From positions 1-53,239 of the forward strand of contig CAJTGD010000039.1 in assembly GCA_910575475.1 (NCBI GenBank): a DNA stretch of 53,239 nt, given 5' to 3'. The notes below the pieces were generated by a model that worked only from the letters and a program-made list of their open reading frames with translations, had not been told where the DNA came from and made no database searches. Of the stretch, positions 15,686 through 23,328 are shown in pieces. The first letter of the stretch is position 1; each line of letters opens with the position of its first letter. The stretch comes from Lachnospiraceae bacterium (GTDB lineage Bacteria > Bacillota > Clostridia > Lachnospirales > Lachnospiraceae). A program made the translations under genes and the position numbers.

Positions 15686-16246
15686 TCAGCAGCAGCCCGC
15701 AGCGGCGTTCATGTTGCTATTGACTGTCTCGGCCGGCTTTGCTGATTGTGGTAAATTCTGCAAATAAGAAAACGTGTTGTCCAGGTTTTGCCTGTGCCAA
15801 TTGATCGACTTCCAGCTCTTAGTAGCTGCGAATCCTCCAACATTCAGAAAAGTGTTTCCTGTTGCAACTGTTCCAGAGGTACGAAATTCACTCCATTCTT
15901 TTTTATGCACTGAGAGGCGTATGGTGTCCGTATCTGTTGTGAAGGAAACTTCATAATTTAATGTTTTTTCGACCTCGGTAATCTTTACAGACCGGAGTGT
16001 ATCATAAGGGATTTGCAATGCAATTTCTTTCTTCGGAAACATACCTGCACCAAAGATCGTTTGGAGGGGCAGAAAAACAATTTCTTTTTCACACAGCTGC
16101 ATGATGTAATATTCCAAAGTAAAAAAATTGGACAACTTGCTGCATAAAGAATCGTCGGGTGCATACTTTACAACGATACAGGCATGTTCTTTGGGTTCAA
16201 ACCCTAATTCTTTCATGATTTTACTGACATTTTTTTCGCTTGCCAT
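15686..16246 (-). CDS. Conserved-looking cytosolic protein of unknown function with a CC terminus
   Basis: The 186-residue soluble protein has no membrane segment or signal peptide. Alternating beta-strand pattern in residues 20-130 (IVFLPLQTIF, IALQIPYDTLRSVKI, YEVSFTTDTDTIRLSV) suggests a PH-like or lipocalin-like beta domain; this is a guess. The C-terminus is low complexity (NSNMNAAAGCC) and ends in two cysteines. AAAGGAG precedes ATG 16246. It has its own strong promoter with a palindromic operator, so it is a single regulated gene. I do not recognise its family. Confidence 0.7.
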   Translation of the reverse strand: MASEKNVSKIMKELGFEPKEHACIVVKYAPDDSLCSKLSNFFTLEYYIMQLCEKEIVFLPLQTIFGAGMFPKKEIALQIPYDTLRSVKITEVEKTLNYEVSFTTDTDTIRLSVHKKEWSEFRTSGTVATGNTFLNVGGFAATKSWKSINWHRQNLDNTFSYLQNLPQSAKPAETVNSNMNAAAGCC

Positions 16247-16268
16247 TGATAGATATCTCCTTTCAAAC

Positions 16269-16290
16269 TTTGATAAACTTTCTTATCAAA
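16269..16290. promoter_or_regulatory. Palindromic operator TTTGATAA-N6-TTATCAAA
   Basis: A perfect 8-base inverted repeat with a 6-base spacer lies immediately downstream of the -10 box (positions about +5 to +25), where a repressor would block transcription. It is a TetR- or PadR-like geometry; the regulator is unknown. Confidence 0.55.
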
Positions 16291-16318
16291 TTATAAACTA
16301 TTCCATTTTAAATGTAAA
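16290..16318 (-). promoter_or_regulatory. Sigma-70 promoter for the CC-terminus protein
   Basis: TTTACA (16313-16318) and TATAAT (16290-16295) on the minus strand are separated by 17 bases. Confidence 0.75.
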
Positions 16319-16339
16319 GTATTTATTACTATTTAGCAC

Positions 16340-16378
16340 AAAAAAATTCTTGCTTATCTTTTTGATGATAAGCAAGAA
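16340..16378 (-). terminator. Intrinsic terminator of the LytTR/GHKL operon
   Basis: On the minus strand a perfect 12-base stem (TTCTTGCTTATC with GATAAGCAAGAA) is followed by seven T residues. It lies about 90 bases after the kinase stop. No cyclic-peptide precursor gene is seen in those 90 bases. Confidence 0.85.
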
Positions 16379-16470
16379 CAATAAACACAATCGTAGAAAT
16401 CACCATGGGTATAGAATAACTAATGCGATTGTAATTGGCAGTCCATACCGCTCTCCTACAAGCTTAGCGC

Positions 16471-17790
16471 TTACATTGGAATCAATATCTTCAATCTGAA
16501 CCATTGATCCTCCATATCAATATCCACCTCCCCGCCGTATTTATGCACCGTATGTCTCAGGCTCTTCAGCCCATATCCATGAAATTCCGCCTGTTTCTTC
16601 GTGGTCACCGGCAGATTCTGCTCAAAGTTCAGCTCTCCTTCACAGTAATTTTCAAACCGTATGATCAAAAATGTCTGCTGTACGAACATGGACACATGAA
16701 TCATCCGTTTTTCTGTCTCTGGAATTTTCTTCTCACATTCAATGGCATTGTCCAGGGCATTTCCGAAAATCGAGCAGATGTCCATCACATCCATGAAATC
16801 CAGTCTTGCGCCGTCCACCACATAGGTCAGCGCGATCTTTTCCCGCATACAGCACAGGCTCTTGGCGGTCAGAAGCGTGTCCAATACCTTATTTCCGGTT
16901 TTATTCTGAGCCTCATAACTGCGGATCTCATCCTCCATCTTATCCAGATAGGCATTCCGCTTTTCCTTATTTTCCTCTGCCCGAAGGGCGATGATATGGT
17001 GTTTCAGATCATGGTATTTGTAATTGATGAGATCCAGCGTTTCCTGGGACTGCTGGTACTGCTGGTACTGGTTGTGCAGGATCATCTCCATGCTCTCCAG
17101 ATCATGCTGCGCCCGCAGATGCAGCCGCTGGATGTGGTAGGCCGTCAGGATCGCCAGACCTCCCAGGTCGATCAGGGTCCTCACATTAAAAATATCCGAG
17201 GCATATTTCCCGCTGAACGGGGTATTGGAATAGACAAAGCCGATATTGCTCATCAAAAATACAGAAAAGCCGATGATGGCAGCAAACAGCAGCTCCCTCC
17301 CGGTGGTGTCCATCTGCTCTGTCTCGGAGATAAAACGGCTGGAAATCCCGCGCATCACAAGACAGGTTCCTCCGTAAACTGCCAGCAGGAGCAGCAGCCC
17401 CGTCCAGCCGCTTTCATATCCCATTCCATAAAAGAAAAAGCAGTGGAGCTGCCATTCCAGGGAAGCCATAAACTCCGCAAGGACAAATGCCTTGACACAG
17501 ACATACCCCACATCCAGACTGCTGCTCCCGCAGCTGATCCGCAGAAAACAAAACATCAGAAATACAGCCGCCGCCATGCACATCAGCCAGACCGGCCCGT
17601 CCAGCCCTCCGGTCAGGACCAGAAACACGGATTGTACCAAAAATGCAGCTCCCGCGATCCCCCAGAATTTCCATCCGGAATAGCGCCGGACCAGCTCCCG
17701 CATACACAGAAGGCAGGACAGCCATTCTGCCAGAGCCGTATAAAACCGCGGGATATCCGGAAGGATCTGCCCTGCCGCCCAATCACCCAT
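16471..17790 (-). CDS. GHKL-domain sensor histidine kinase (AgrC/VirS-like)
   Basis: The 439-residue protein has about six N-terminal membrane helices (residues 15-215), a linker coiled coil rich in Gln/Tyr (HNQYQQYQQSQETL), the phosphoacceptor region YHDLKHHI (about 264) and a GHKL ATPase with N-box GNALDNAIE and G-box GYGLKSL. This is the AgrC-type layout used for peptide quorum sensing and bacteriocin control. It starts two bases after the stop of the response regulator, so the two are coupled. No AgrB or AgrD partner is visible, so its signal is unknown. Confidence 0.9.
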   Translation of the reverse strand: MGDWAAGQILPDIPRFYTALAEWLSCLLCMRELVRRYSGWKFWGIAGAAFLVQSVFLVLTGGLDGPVWLMCMAAAVFLMFCFLRISCGSSSLDVGYVCVKAFVLAEFMASLEWQLHCFFFYGMGYESGWTGLLLLLAVYGGTCLVMRGISSRFISETEQMDTTGRELLFAAIIGFSVFLMSNIGFVYSNTPFSGKYASDIFNVRTLIDLGGLAILTAYHIQRLHLRAQHDLESMEMILHNQYQQYQQSQETLDLINYKYHDLKHHIIALRAEENKEKRNAYLDKMEDEIRSYEAQNKTGNKVLDTLLTAKSLCCMREKIALTYVVDGARLDFMDVMDICSIFGNALDNAIECEKKIPETEKRMIHVSMFVQQTFLIIRFENYCEGELNFEQNLPVTTKKQAEFHGYGLKSLRHTVHKYGGEVDIDMEDQWFRLKILIPM

Positions 17791-17792
17791 CT

Positions 17793-18500
17793 CTACTTCA
17801 CCTCACTCCAGTATTTGGTCAGGTCCTGCATAAATGCATTCATCCTGGGCCTGCTCAGCAGCAGGCTCTCTCCCTTTACAACCGCGCACTTGTCCCGAAC
17901 CCCTTCCACATGCTCCAAATTGATCAGGTATCCCTTGTTGCCCCGCGAAAAATGCATGTCCGCGAGGGCGCTTTCCGCGCTCTTCATCGTCCCGGCGGAA
18001 ATAAAATTCCCTTCTCGGGTATGGTAGACCAGATTGTGGCCTTCGCTTTCGATATAATAAATGTCCGATACCTCCACCCGCTGAACTCCGCCTTTTATGG
18101 GAACGACCACAAATTTTTTCTCCCCGCGCTTCAATCGGGATACCGCGCGTTTCAGCTTCTGGGAAAAGGCGAAATAGGAGACCGGCTTTAAAATGTAGTC
18201 CAGGGCCCCCACCTCGTAACCCCGGATCGCATACTGGGGCATATTGGTGATAAACATGATCACCACCTGGGAATCCACCCTGCGGATCTCCTCCGCCGCC
18301 GTCATCCCGTCCACAAATTTCATCTGGATGTCCATCAGGATGATGTCGTACTGCGCCTTATAATTTGCCGTGATCCCGTCCCCGTCCCGGTATACCTGGA
18401 TACTAAATTCTTCCTTTTCCTCCCTCTGGTAATCTTCCAGGTGCTTTAAAAGCTGGGAAATATAAAGTTCATCGTCCTCCACAACCGCTATCCTTATCAT
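17793..18500 (-). CDS. LytTR-family response regulator
   Basis: The 235-residue protein has a receiver domain with acidic pocket E8-D9-D10, phosphoacceptor D57 (LMDIQM) and conserved K103 region (ILKPVS), then a LytTR DNA-binding domain (about 128-230; IYYIESEGHN, FSRGNKGYLINLEHV). It is of the AgrA/LytR group and is transcribed ahead of its kinase. GGAGGAGG precedes ATG 18500. Targets usually are pairs of 9-base repeats, which I did not find nearby. Confidence 0.92.
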   Translation of the reverse strand: MIRIAVVEDDELYISQLLKHLEDYQREEKEEFSIQVYRDGDGITANYKAQYDIILMDIQMKFVDGMTAAEEIRRVDSQVVIMFITNMPQYAIRGYEVGALDYILKPVSYFAFSQKLKRAVSRLKRGEKKFVVVPIKGGVQRVEVSDIYYIESEGHNLVYHTREGNFISAGTMKSAESALADMHFSRGNKGYLINLEHVEGVRDKCAVVKGESLLLSRPRMNAFMQDLTKYWSEVK

Positions 18501-18546
18501 CTCATTCCTCCTCCTGGGTACAAAAAGTTTCCAAGAATGCTCTTTA

Positions 18547-19806
18547 TTATAATAGTCTCTTCATCTTTGCCTGCTTCTGAAAGAACGCGGCTCCATAGCA
18601 AAGGATCTGTCCGTACCCGTATACCCCTTCGGCGTACTTTTGTCTGATGATCTGGCTGATGGCCTCATCGCAGTCCGCATCCATATCCGATTCCCGTTTG
18701 GACCGTTTTGCCTCGATGATGATCGCCCTTCGGTGATCCTCATCCTTCAATAAAATATCCGGCCTTCCAAGTCCTTTCTCCTGATTGGACTCCACCTCAT
18801 AGCCCACTCCGACAAATGCCCCATCCAGAAAAGCATGGTAATAATCTTCGTGATAATCATTGTAGCTGATGGTCTTCCACAAAAGCTCTGATATCGCCTT
18901 AGACGCCGCCTGGTCGTCCTGGTTCCAGAGCGCTTCCATCATGGATTTCTGCACGCTGTTGTCGATCGTATTCTGAAAATATGCCACAACCGTATCTTCA
19001 AAAATAGACGCAATCTCTCGATTCGGTATCTTAAGGCTGACCCTCTCGCCCTCCTCACTGGCATCCGCCTTTGTGAGATATCCTGTCATCAGAAGCACGC
19101 TCCAGAGATGCTCTTCGGAAGAATAGAGTGTATCAAGGACAAGTTCATCTGAAATGGTCTGGACGATCCTCCCGCCGTTCATGAGCATTTCAAATTTCCC
19201 TTTCACTTTAAAATCCGTTCTTTTTACAAATGACAGAAGGATCCCGTTATGGCTGGTATTCTTCCAGTAATTCTTGGGCCTTGCGTTTTTTCTCTTCTTC
19301 AATGCGGACACATAGTTGATCACATCCCATGGACAATATACAAAGCTGTCGCCGAATACGTACCCGTCGTACCACTCCTTTATGACATCGGACTTATCCT
19401 GTCTGTCAGCAGCAGCCAAAAGCTCAGCCACCTCATGTCCCGAAAAGCCGAAGTACTCTGAAAAGTCCTCATCCAATACAGATTACGACGCAAAGTTATT
19501 GGTTCCTGTAAAAATGCTTTCCTTCGCTATCTTAAGACACCCTGTGATCACGGCAAATTTGAGATATTCGTTATCCTTTAATGCCGTACTCATGAGACCC
19601 TTGACCACATCCAGCATGCGCATGATGATCTTTATCATACTGATCATCAGTGTTTTTCCAAATCTCCGCGGCCTGGTGAACAGAGTGACCTTATTGTCTG
19701 TATCATGTACCAGCTCATAGAGGATTTTTGTTTTATCCACATAATAATTATCCGACTTACGCAGATCCGCAAAATCCGATTTGCCGACACCTACCTTAAA
19801 ATCCAT
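18547..19806 (-). pseudogene. AAA-ATPase-like/PD-(D/E)XK family protein, doubly broken
   Basis: The N-terminus (MDFKVGVGKSDFADLRKSDNYYVDKT, RPRRFGKTL Walker A region) and the C-terminal nuclease-like half (GRPDILLKDED...AIIIEAKRS, the PD-(D/E)XK core) belong to the common gut-bacterial AAA-ATPase-like/PDDEXK_9 family of about 520-560 residues. Roughly 140 residues between ISMI and LDVVKG, including the Walker B box, are missing, leaving a small island KIIMRM. A TAA at 19483-19485 interrupts NNFAS-x-SVLDEDF in frame; a Tyr codon is usual there. ATG 19806 follows AAAGGAGG. The flanks stay in one frame. Confidence 0.85.
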
Positions 19807-19824
19807 GCGGGAACCTCCTTTCAT

Positions 19825-20149
19825 AAATGCTCATCCTGCTATATAGAAAAACCAATCAATCATTCCGTTTATAATGAACTATTGCTCAAATCCTAAAATC
19901 GTCCGCACCTCTTCCTGCACACACTATCTTAGCATATCCCGTGGACTTCCGCTATACATATTTCCGGGACCGCCCTGAAAAATTTTCCAACAAATTTTCC
20001 ACCTGTACGGTTGGAAGCTCCAAAGATTCTCCAATCTGCTTATCCATTCGCAAAAACCGTACTGATACGCTCTTACGTCTGCTAACGCAAAGAAGCGCCC
20101 CCGTAAAAAATCTTCGGGGACGCAGATCCGGCAGTATGATTCAAGTTTC
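19825..20149. other. Intergenic stretch without a gene
   Basis: I see no coding region. It contains the terminator-like hairpin at 20095-20123 and AT-rich sequence. Confidence 0.5.
20095..20123 (-). terminator. Probable terminator of the DUF3737 operon
   Basis: GCGTCCCCG and CGGGGGCGC form a 9-base stem with one mismatch around an AT loop, followed on the minus strand by TTCTTTG. The T-tract is short, so it may be weak. Confidence 0.45.
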
Positions 20150-20695
20150 TTATTCCAGAGACATGGTCACAGCAACATCCCCGGTTCCCAATACCTCCCG
20201 CAGTTCCTCCGGGTCTATGTTTTCCATTTTCCCGATCGGGGTCAGGCTCCAGGAATTTGTATCGTAATAGATCACCAGCGTCCTGCCCTGATACAAAATG
20301 ATGTCGCCTGCCTGGGTGTTCATCTGTACATTGTTTTGAGGCAGTGTAACGCCCAGGTCAGCGCCCTTTTCCATGCCTGCGTAATCACTCATATTGAGAG
20401 CGAGCGGGCCGTCTGCCATCAGCTCTTTCAGAGCGTCTACGGAAGAATTATCATTAAGCGCCGCAGTAAACTCGGAATCCCCGACTTGAATGTTTAATTT
20501 CATCTCTTCTGTCTCCTCTCCGGTATCTTCCCGGGCAGAGGATCCCTCTGCCTGCATATCCATCTGTGCCTCTGGATCGGATTGCGGCTCTGGATCAGAT
20601 TCTTTGCCGGCCTGATGATTTCCGCAGGCGGTCATTATTCCGAAAACAATCAAAGCCAATGCCGCATAAATGTATTTCTTCCTGCCCTTGCCCAT
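20150..20695 (-). CDS. Lipoprotein with cyclophilin-like fold
   Basis: The 181-residue protein has a basic N-terminus, a hydrophobic segment and a lipobox (MTACGN), so it is probably an exported lipoprotein. An acidic, disordered linker (about 35-65) follows, then a domain (KLNIQVGDSEFTAALNDN, ALKELM, LPQNNVQMNTQAGDIILYQG, LTPIGKM) that matches cyclophilin-like (Cyclophil_like2) proteins. Their function is unknown. I prefer ATG 20695 with GAGGGA upstream over the in-frame ATG 20707. It is the last gene of a three-gene operon, 18 bases after the DUF3737 stop. Confidence 0.8.
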   Translation of the reverse strand: MGKGRKKYIYAALALIVFGIMTACGNHQAGKESDPEPQSDPEAQMDMQAEGSSAREDTGEETEEMKLNIQVGDSEFTAALNDNSSVDALKELMADGPLALNMSDYAGMEKGADLGVTLPQNNVQMNTQAGDIILYQGRTLVIYYDTNSWSLTPIGKMENIDPEELREVLGTGDVAVTMSLE

Positions 20696-20713
20696 GTTTT
20701 CCCTCATCTCTTA

Positions 20714-21586
20714 TCATGCGCAGCTGCACATTTTACAGCCGTCTTTTTCCCGTCCGGCAATGATCACCTGGCCCTCTGCCTTTTCATCATCCATGATCAT
20801 CTCCCCAACCTCCGGCACCTGGATCCGGCCGGACCTGGGATTTTTAATGCTGTCCACCCTGGAGGTAATGACCGCTTCCACCTCGGATTTCTCAAACGCA
20901 AGATCCGTACCGATCATCTCACAGCCGATCAATTTCAGATTTTTGCAGTAGCACAAGGGCTGGGTTCCGATGATCTTACAGTTGATCAGGGTCAGACCGT
21001 CAGAATACCATGCCAGATATTCCCCTCTGATCACGCTGTCCCTGACCGTAATATTTTCGCCGTGCCAGAATGCGTCCTTTGTATCAAATACACAGTTTTC
21101 AAAGACAGCATTTTTAATGTACTGGAAAGAATATTTTCCTTTAAAATCGACGTTTCTGAACGTCAGGTCCTCCGAGCGCATCATAAAATACTCGCTCACC
21201 GCCGTCGTGTCTTCCATACGGATTCCCCTTACGGACCAGCCGAATTCCGGGGAAATAATGTCGCAGTTCCGAATGAATACATTGCTGCACTCCCGAAGCG
21301 CTTTGATCCCGTGCAGCTTCGTATACGTGATCTCCACCTGGTCGGAATACCACAGAGCCGCCCTGCACTTTTCTGTCATTTCCGAATCCGTGATGGTAAG
21401 CCCCCGGTCGTGCCAGAAGGGGTAGCGCAGATTGAAAAAGCAATGCGCTGCCTCAATCTTCTCTCCCTCCTTAAAAGCACTCTCACCGTCTGCCGGCCCG
21501 TCAAACGAACAGTTCTTTGCCAAAATCCCGTTACATCCATAAAGCGCGCGTTCCATATCAAAGGTCTGGTTTTCAATTACTTTCAT
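20714..21586 (-). CDS. DUF3737 family beta-helix protein
   Basis: The 290-residue protein consists of short repeated strands (NCSFDG, NLRYPFWHD, NVDFKGKYSF, NCVFDTKDAFWHGENI), a right-handed beta-helix like pentapeptide-repeat folds. It matches the DUF3737 family, whose role is unknown, although members are often near redox and flavodoxin genes. The C-terminus ends KMCSCA. GGAGG precedes ATG 21586. Cytoplasmic by lack of a signal peptide. Second gene in the operon. Confidence 0.85.
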   Translation of the reverse strand: MKVIENQTFDMERALYGCNGILAKNCSFDGPADGESAFKEGEKIEAAHCFFNLRYPFWHDRGLTITDSEMTEKCRAALWYSDQVEITYTKLHGIKALRECSNVFIRNCDIISPEFGWSVRGIRMEDTTAVSEYFMMRSEDLTFRNVDFKGKYSFQYIKNAVFENCVFDTKDAFWHGENITVRDSVIRGEYLAWYSDGLTLINCKIIGTQPLCYCKNLKLIGCEMIGTDLAFEKSEVEAVITSRVDSIKNPRSGRIQVPEVGEMIMDDEKAEGQVIIAGREKDGCKMCSCA

Positions 21587-21604
21587 TGTCTGATTTCCTC
21601 CGTT

Positions 21605-21868
21605 TCATCTGCATCGGCTGATCTGATATACCAGATAATCCAGACAGTCAATGCGTTTTTCCTCTTCATGCACTTTACGCAGAAGGTTTTCTCTGTGATC
21701 CTCCAGCTGCTTCAAAAGCTCTGTTTTTTTCCCGCAATCCAGGGAGGACATGCAGCATTCGATCGTATCCGGACTGCATCCCGCGTCCCTCAGGTTTTGA
21801 ATGACAGCTTCCTTTGACCCGTAAGAGGTCATTTTCTCCAATCCAATCTTTTCAGCATCCATTTTCAT
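21605..21868 (-). CDS. Small cysteine-containing protein of unknown function
   Basis: The 87-residue protein (MKMDAEKIGLEKMTSYG...) has a short helical segment with GCSPDTIECCMSSLDCG and a C-terminal coiled coil (LLKQLEDHRENLLRKVHEEEKRIDCLDYLVYQI). The pattern is seen in small clostridial proteins encoded beside oxidoreductases, with no assigned role. Starts at 21868 or 21862 are both possible; the GGGGA site favours 21868. First gene of the DUF3737 operon, 18 bases before it. Confidence 0.65.
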   Translation of the reverse strand: MKMDAEKIGLEKMTSYGSKEAVIQNLRDAGCSPDTIECCMSSLDCGKKTELLKQLEDHRENLLRKVHEEEKRIDCLDYLVYQISRCR

Positions 21869-21969
21869 TCCCCAAAAGCCATTCACAATACAGCAACCGC
21901 ACAGCTGGAACTTTTTTCCTCATGGCGCCTTTCCTTTTGAAAAAGCTGTTATCCTTTTTCTGTGTCTAA

Positions 21970-21998
21970 ATTATATTTCTTCTTTTATCAAATAGCAA
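21970..21998 (-). promoter_or_regulatory. Sigma-70 promoter of the DUF3737 operon
   Basis: TTGCTA (21993-21998) and TATAAT (21970-21975) on the minus strand are 17 bases apart. A LysR-type box lies upstream at about -66 (22022-22036). Confidence 0.65.
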
Positions 21999-22021
21999 AT
22001 ACTTTAATATAATCCATCTCT

Positions 22022-22036
22022 ATAGTTGAAATCTAT
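22022..22036. promoter_or_regulatory. LysR-type box ATAG-N7-CTAT (copy 1)
   Basis: ATAGTTGAAATCTAT has the T-N11-A dyad of LysR sites. It is centred about 66 bases upstream of the predicted start of the DUF3737 operon, the classical activation position. A near-identical copy lies in the promoter of the LysR gene at 23217-23231. Confidence 0.55.
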
Positions 22037-22056
22037 TGTAAATATTATCTATATTT

Positions 22057-22478
22057 CTATTTCCAATTTCTGGCTTCAAACTTCTCTGATATCACTGAAT
22101 AGAGCGAATATACGTAAATTTCCGGAGTCTCCATATCCAACAGAGTTGGAAACTCTATTTTCACTCTGTCAGGATAAATTACGTCTCCAAATCCTATATG
22201 GAGAATATATTTTCAAACACTTTTTTCATATCCTCTGCATCATTCGGCATGTTCCATGCCAACAGGTCTATATCTCTTGTGGCTCTCGCAAATTCTCCAT
22301 CGAAAAGAGCATAAAGGAAAATACCACCCTTCAGCGTAAAGCGCTCCACGTATTCTGATACCGCCAGTCTATATATGGTTCTTTCCAACCCATACGTCAT
22401 CAGTGCTTCCTGCATCGTTTTTCCGCTTGCAGCCGCCTGATTCTTCAATCTGTCTTTTACTGATATCGCACTTGTCAT
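22057..22478 (-). pseudogene. abiEii: AbiEii nucleotidyltransferase toxin, deleted and truncated
   Basis: The N-terminal 94 residues (ERFTLKGGIFLYAL, ATRDIDLLAWNM) match the AbiEii/DUF1814 toxin, including the GG and RDIDL motifs of the nucleotidyltransferase core. The frame then stops at 22194. In another frame, IGFGDVIYPDRV through YSLYSVISEKFEA continues the family at a later position, and ends at TAG 22057. About 60 residues between the two parts are missing and the C-terminal half is gone. The toxin must be inactive. It overlaps the antitoxin by four bases. Confidence 0.8.
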
Positions 22479-23062
22479 ACGAGCACCTCCAGATATTGCC
22501 TCATCACCTTATCGCATTTCATAAGCTCTGCATACTTCAGGAGCCGATTCAGATTCCGGTCCATCCTCCGCAGATACGTCACCAGAATTTCCCTGGTTTC
22601 CTCAATACCAACCTTTTCTCTATAAAACACAATATCAACAACGGTTTTTTCTATATCGTAGATTTGAAACTCATTCTTGCCTTCCCTGACCGTTGTAATT
22701 CCCAGCTCATGCCTGCTATCTGTATAGTGATGAACATTCATTTGCGGCCAATCAGGCATGGTAGAGACTTTAGCCTTGCGTGGTATTGCCACATCAACCG
22801 CAACCGGAATGTACGTTGTCAGATTATAGTAAACCGCAGCACTGAGCAGGCAGATAATGCCTTTAGGGGCGTAGGCTTCCACATAATAGAAGTCTGATTC
22901 TTCACCGCAATACTCTGCATTCTCGTAATAGCTTTTATTTAGCTTTAAAAGCTTTCCTTCATCAACAAGCTTACCAATCTTATATTGTGTGAAACCTTTA
23001 CTTTTAAGCTCCTGCATGGAAAATATTTTCTGGTCTTCCGGAAGAACTGCTGTGTAATCCAT
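22475..23062 (-). CDS. abiEi: AbiEi family antitoxin
   Basis: The 195-residue protein has an N-terminal winged-helix (FSMQELKSKGFTQYKIGKLVDEGKL) and the AbiEi C-terminal domain (APKGIICLLSAAVYYNLT, TVVDIVFYREK). In characterised type IV abiE systems it represses its own promoter by binding inverted repeats. ATG 23062 lies eight bases after GAGG; an in-frame GTG at 23071 overlaps the site. Its stop overlaps the start of the toxin gene. The protein appears intact although the toxin is broken, so it may now act only as a DNA-binding protein. Confidence 0.88.
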   Translation of the reverse strand: MDYTAVLPEDQKIFSMQELKSKGFTQYKIGKLVDEGKLLKLNKSYYENAEYCGEESDFYYVEAYAPKGIICLLSAAVYYNLTTYIPVAVDVAIPRKAKVSTMPDWPQMNVHHYTDSRHELGITTVREGKNEFQIYDIEKTVVDIVFYREKVGIEETREILVTYLRRMDRNLNRLLKYAELMKCDKVMRQYLEVLV

Positions 23063-23092
23063 CTTTTTCACCTCGATCTATTTTTAACTAAT

Positions 23093-23119
23093 TTTCGGCA
23101 TTTCTCCATTTTGCCGAAA
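23093..23119. promoter_or_regulatory. Inverted repeat in the abiE leader (probable AbiEi operator)
   Basis: TTTCGGCA (23093-23100) and TGCCGAAA (23112-23119) are perfect 8-base arms spaced by 11 bases, just downstream of the promoter. AbiEi proteins are known to bind inverted repeats there. Confidence 0.6.
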
Positions 23120-23128
23120 TTAAATTAA

Positions 23129-23157
23129 ATAATACAGTATAACCAGCTAAATGTCAA
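23129..23157 (-). promoter_or_regulatory. Sigma-70 promoter of the abiE operon
   Basis: TTGACA (23152-23157) and TATTAT (23129-23134) on the minus strand are 17 bases apart. Confidence 0.75.
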
Positions 23158-23216
23158 TCAAACTCTGAGGCAGCATATAATAATAAATAGAAAATTTTTG
23201 TACAGAATGCATTTGT

Positions 23217-23249
23217 ATAGTTGAAGCCTATTGTAAGACGTGCTATACT
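23217..23249 (+). promoter_or_regulatory. LysR gene promoter with overlapping LysR-type box (copy 2)
   Basis: TTGAAG (23221-23226) and TATACT (23244-23249) are 17 bases apart. The dyad ATAG-N7-CTAT (23217-23231) covers the -35 box, the usual place for LysR autorepression. Confidence 0.65.
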
Positions 23250-23328
23250 TTGCGAAACGGCCGAATAGCCATGATGGAATACGTTTGGATATATTACAAA
23301 AAAGAGACGAAAGGAGAATTTCGAACCT

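Noticed and set aside
16378..16470. AgrD-like peptide gene after the kinase
   Set aside because: The best start (after AGGAG) encodes only eight residues; another frame has no start and no cyclic-peptide motif.
16504..18027. 507-codon open frame on the plus strand
   Set aside because: It lies antisense to the GHKL kinase and LytTR genes and has no family-like composition (His/Gln/Pro-rich) or ribosome binding site.
20582..21817. 411-codon plus-strand frame opposite the DUF3737 gene
   Set aside because: Shadow of the beta-helix repeats; the minus-strand genes have good starts and family matches.
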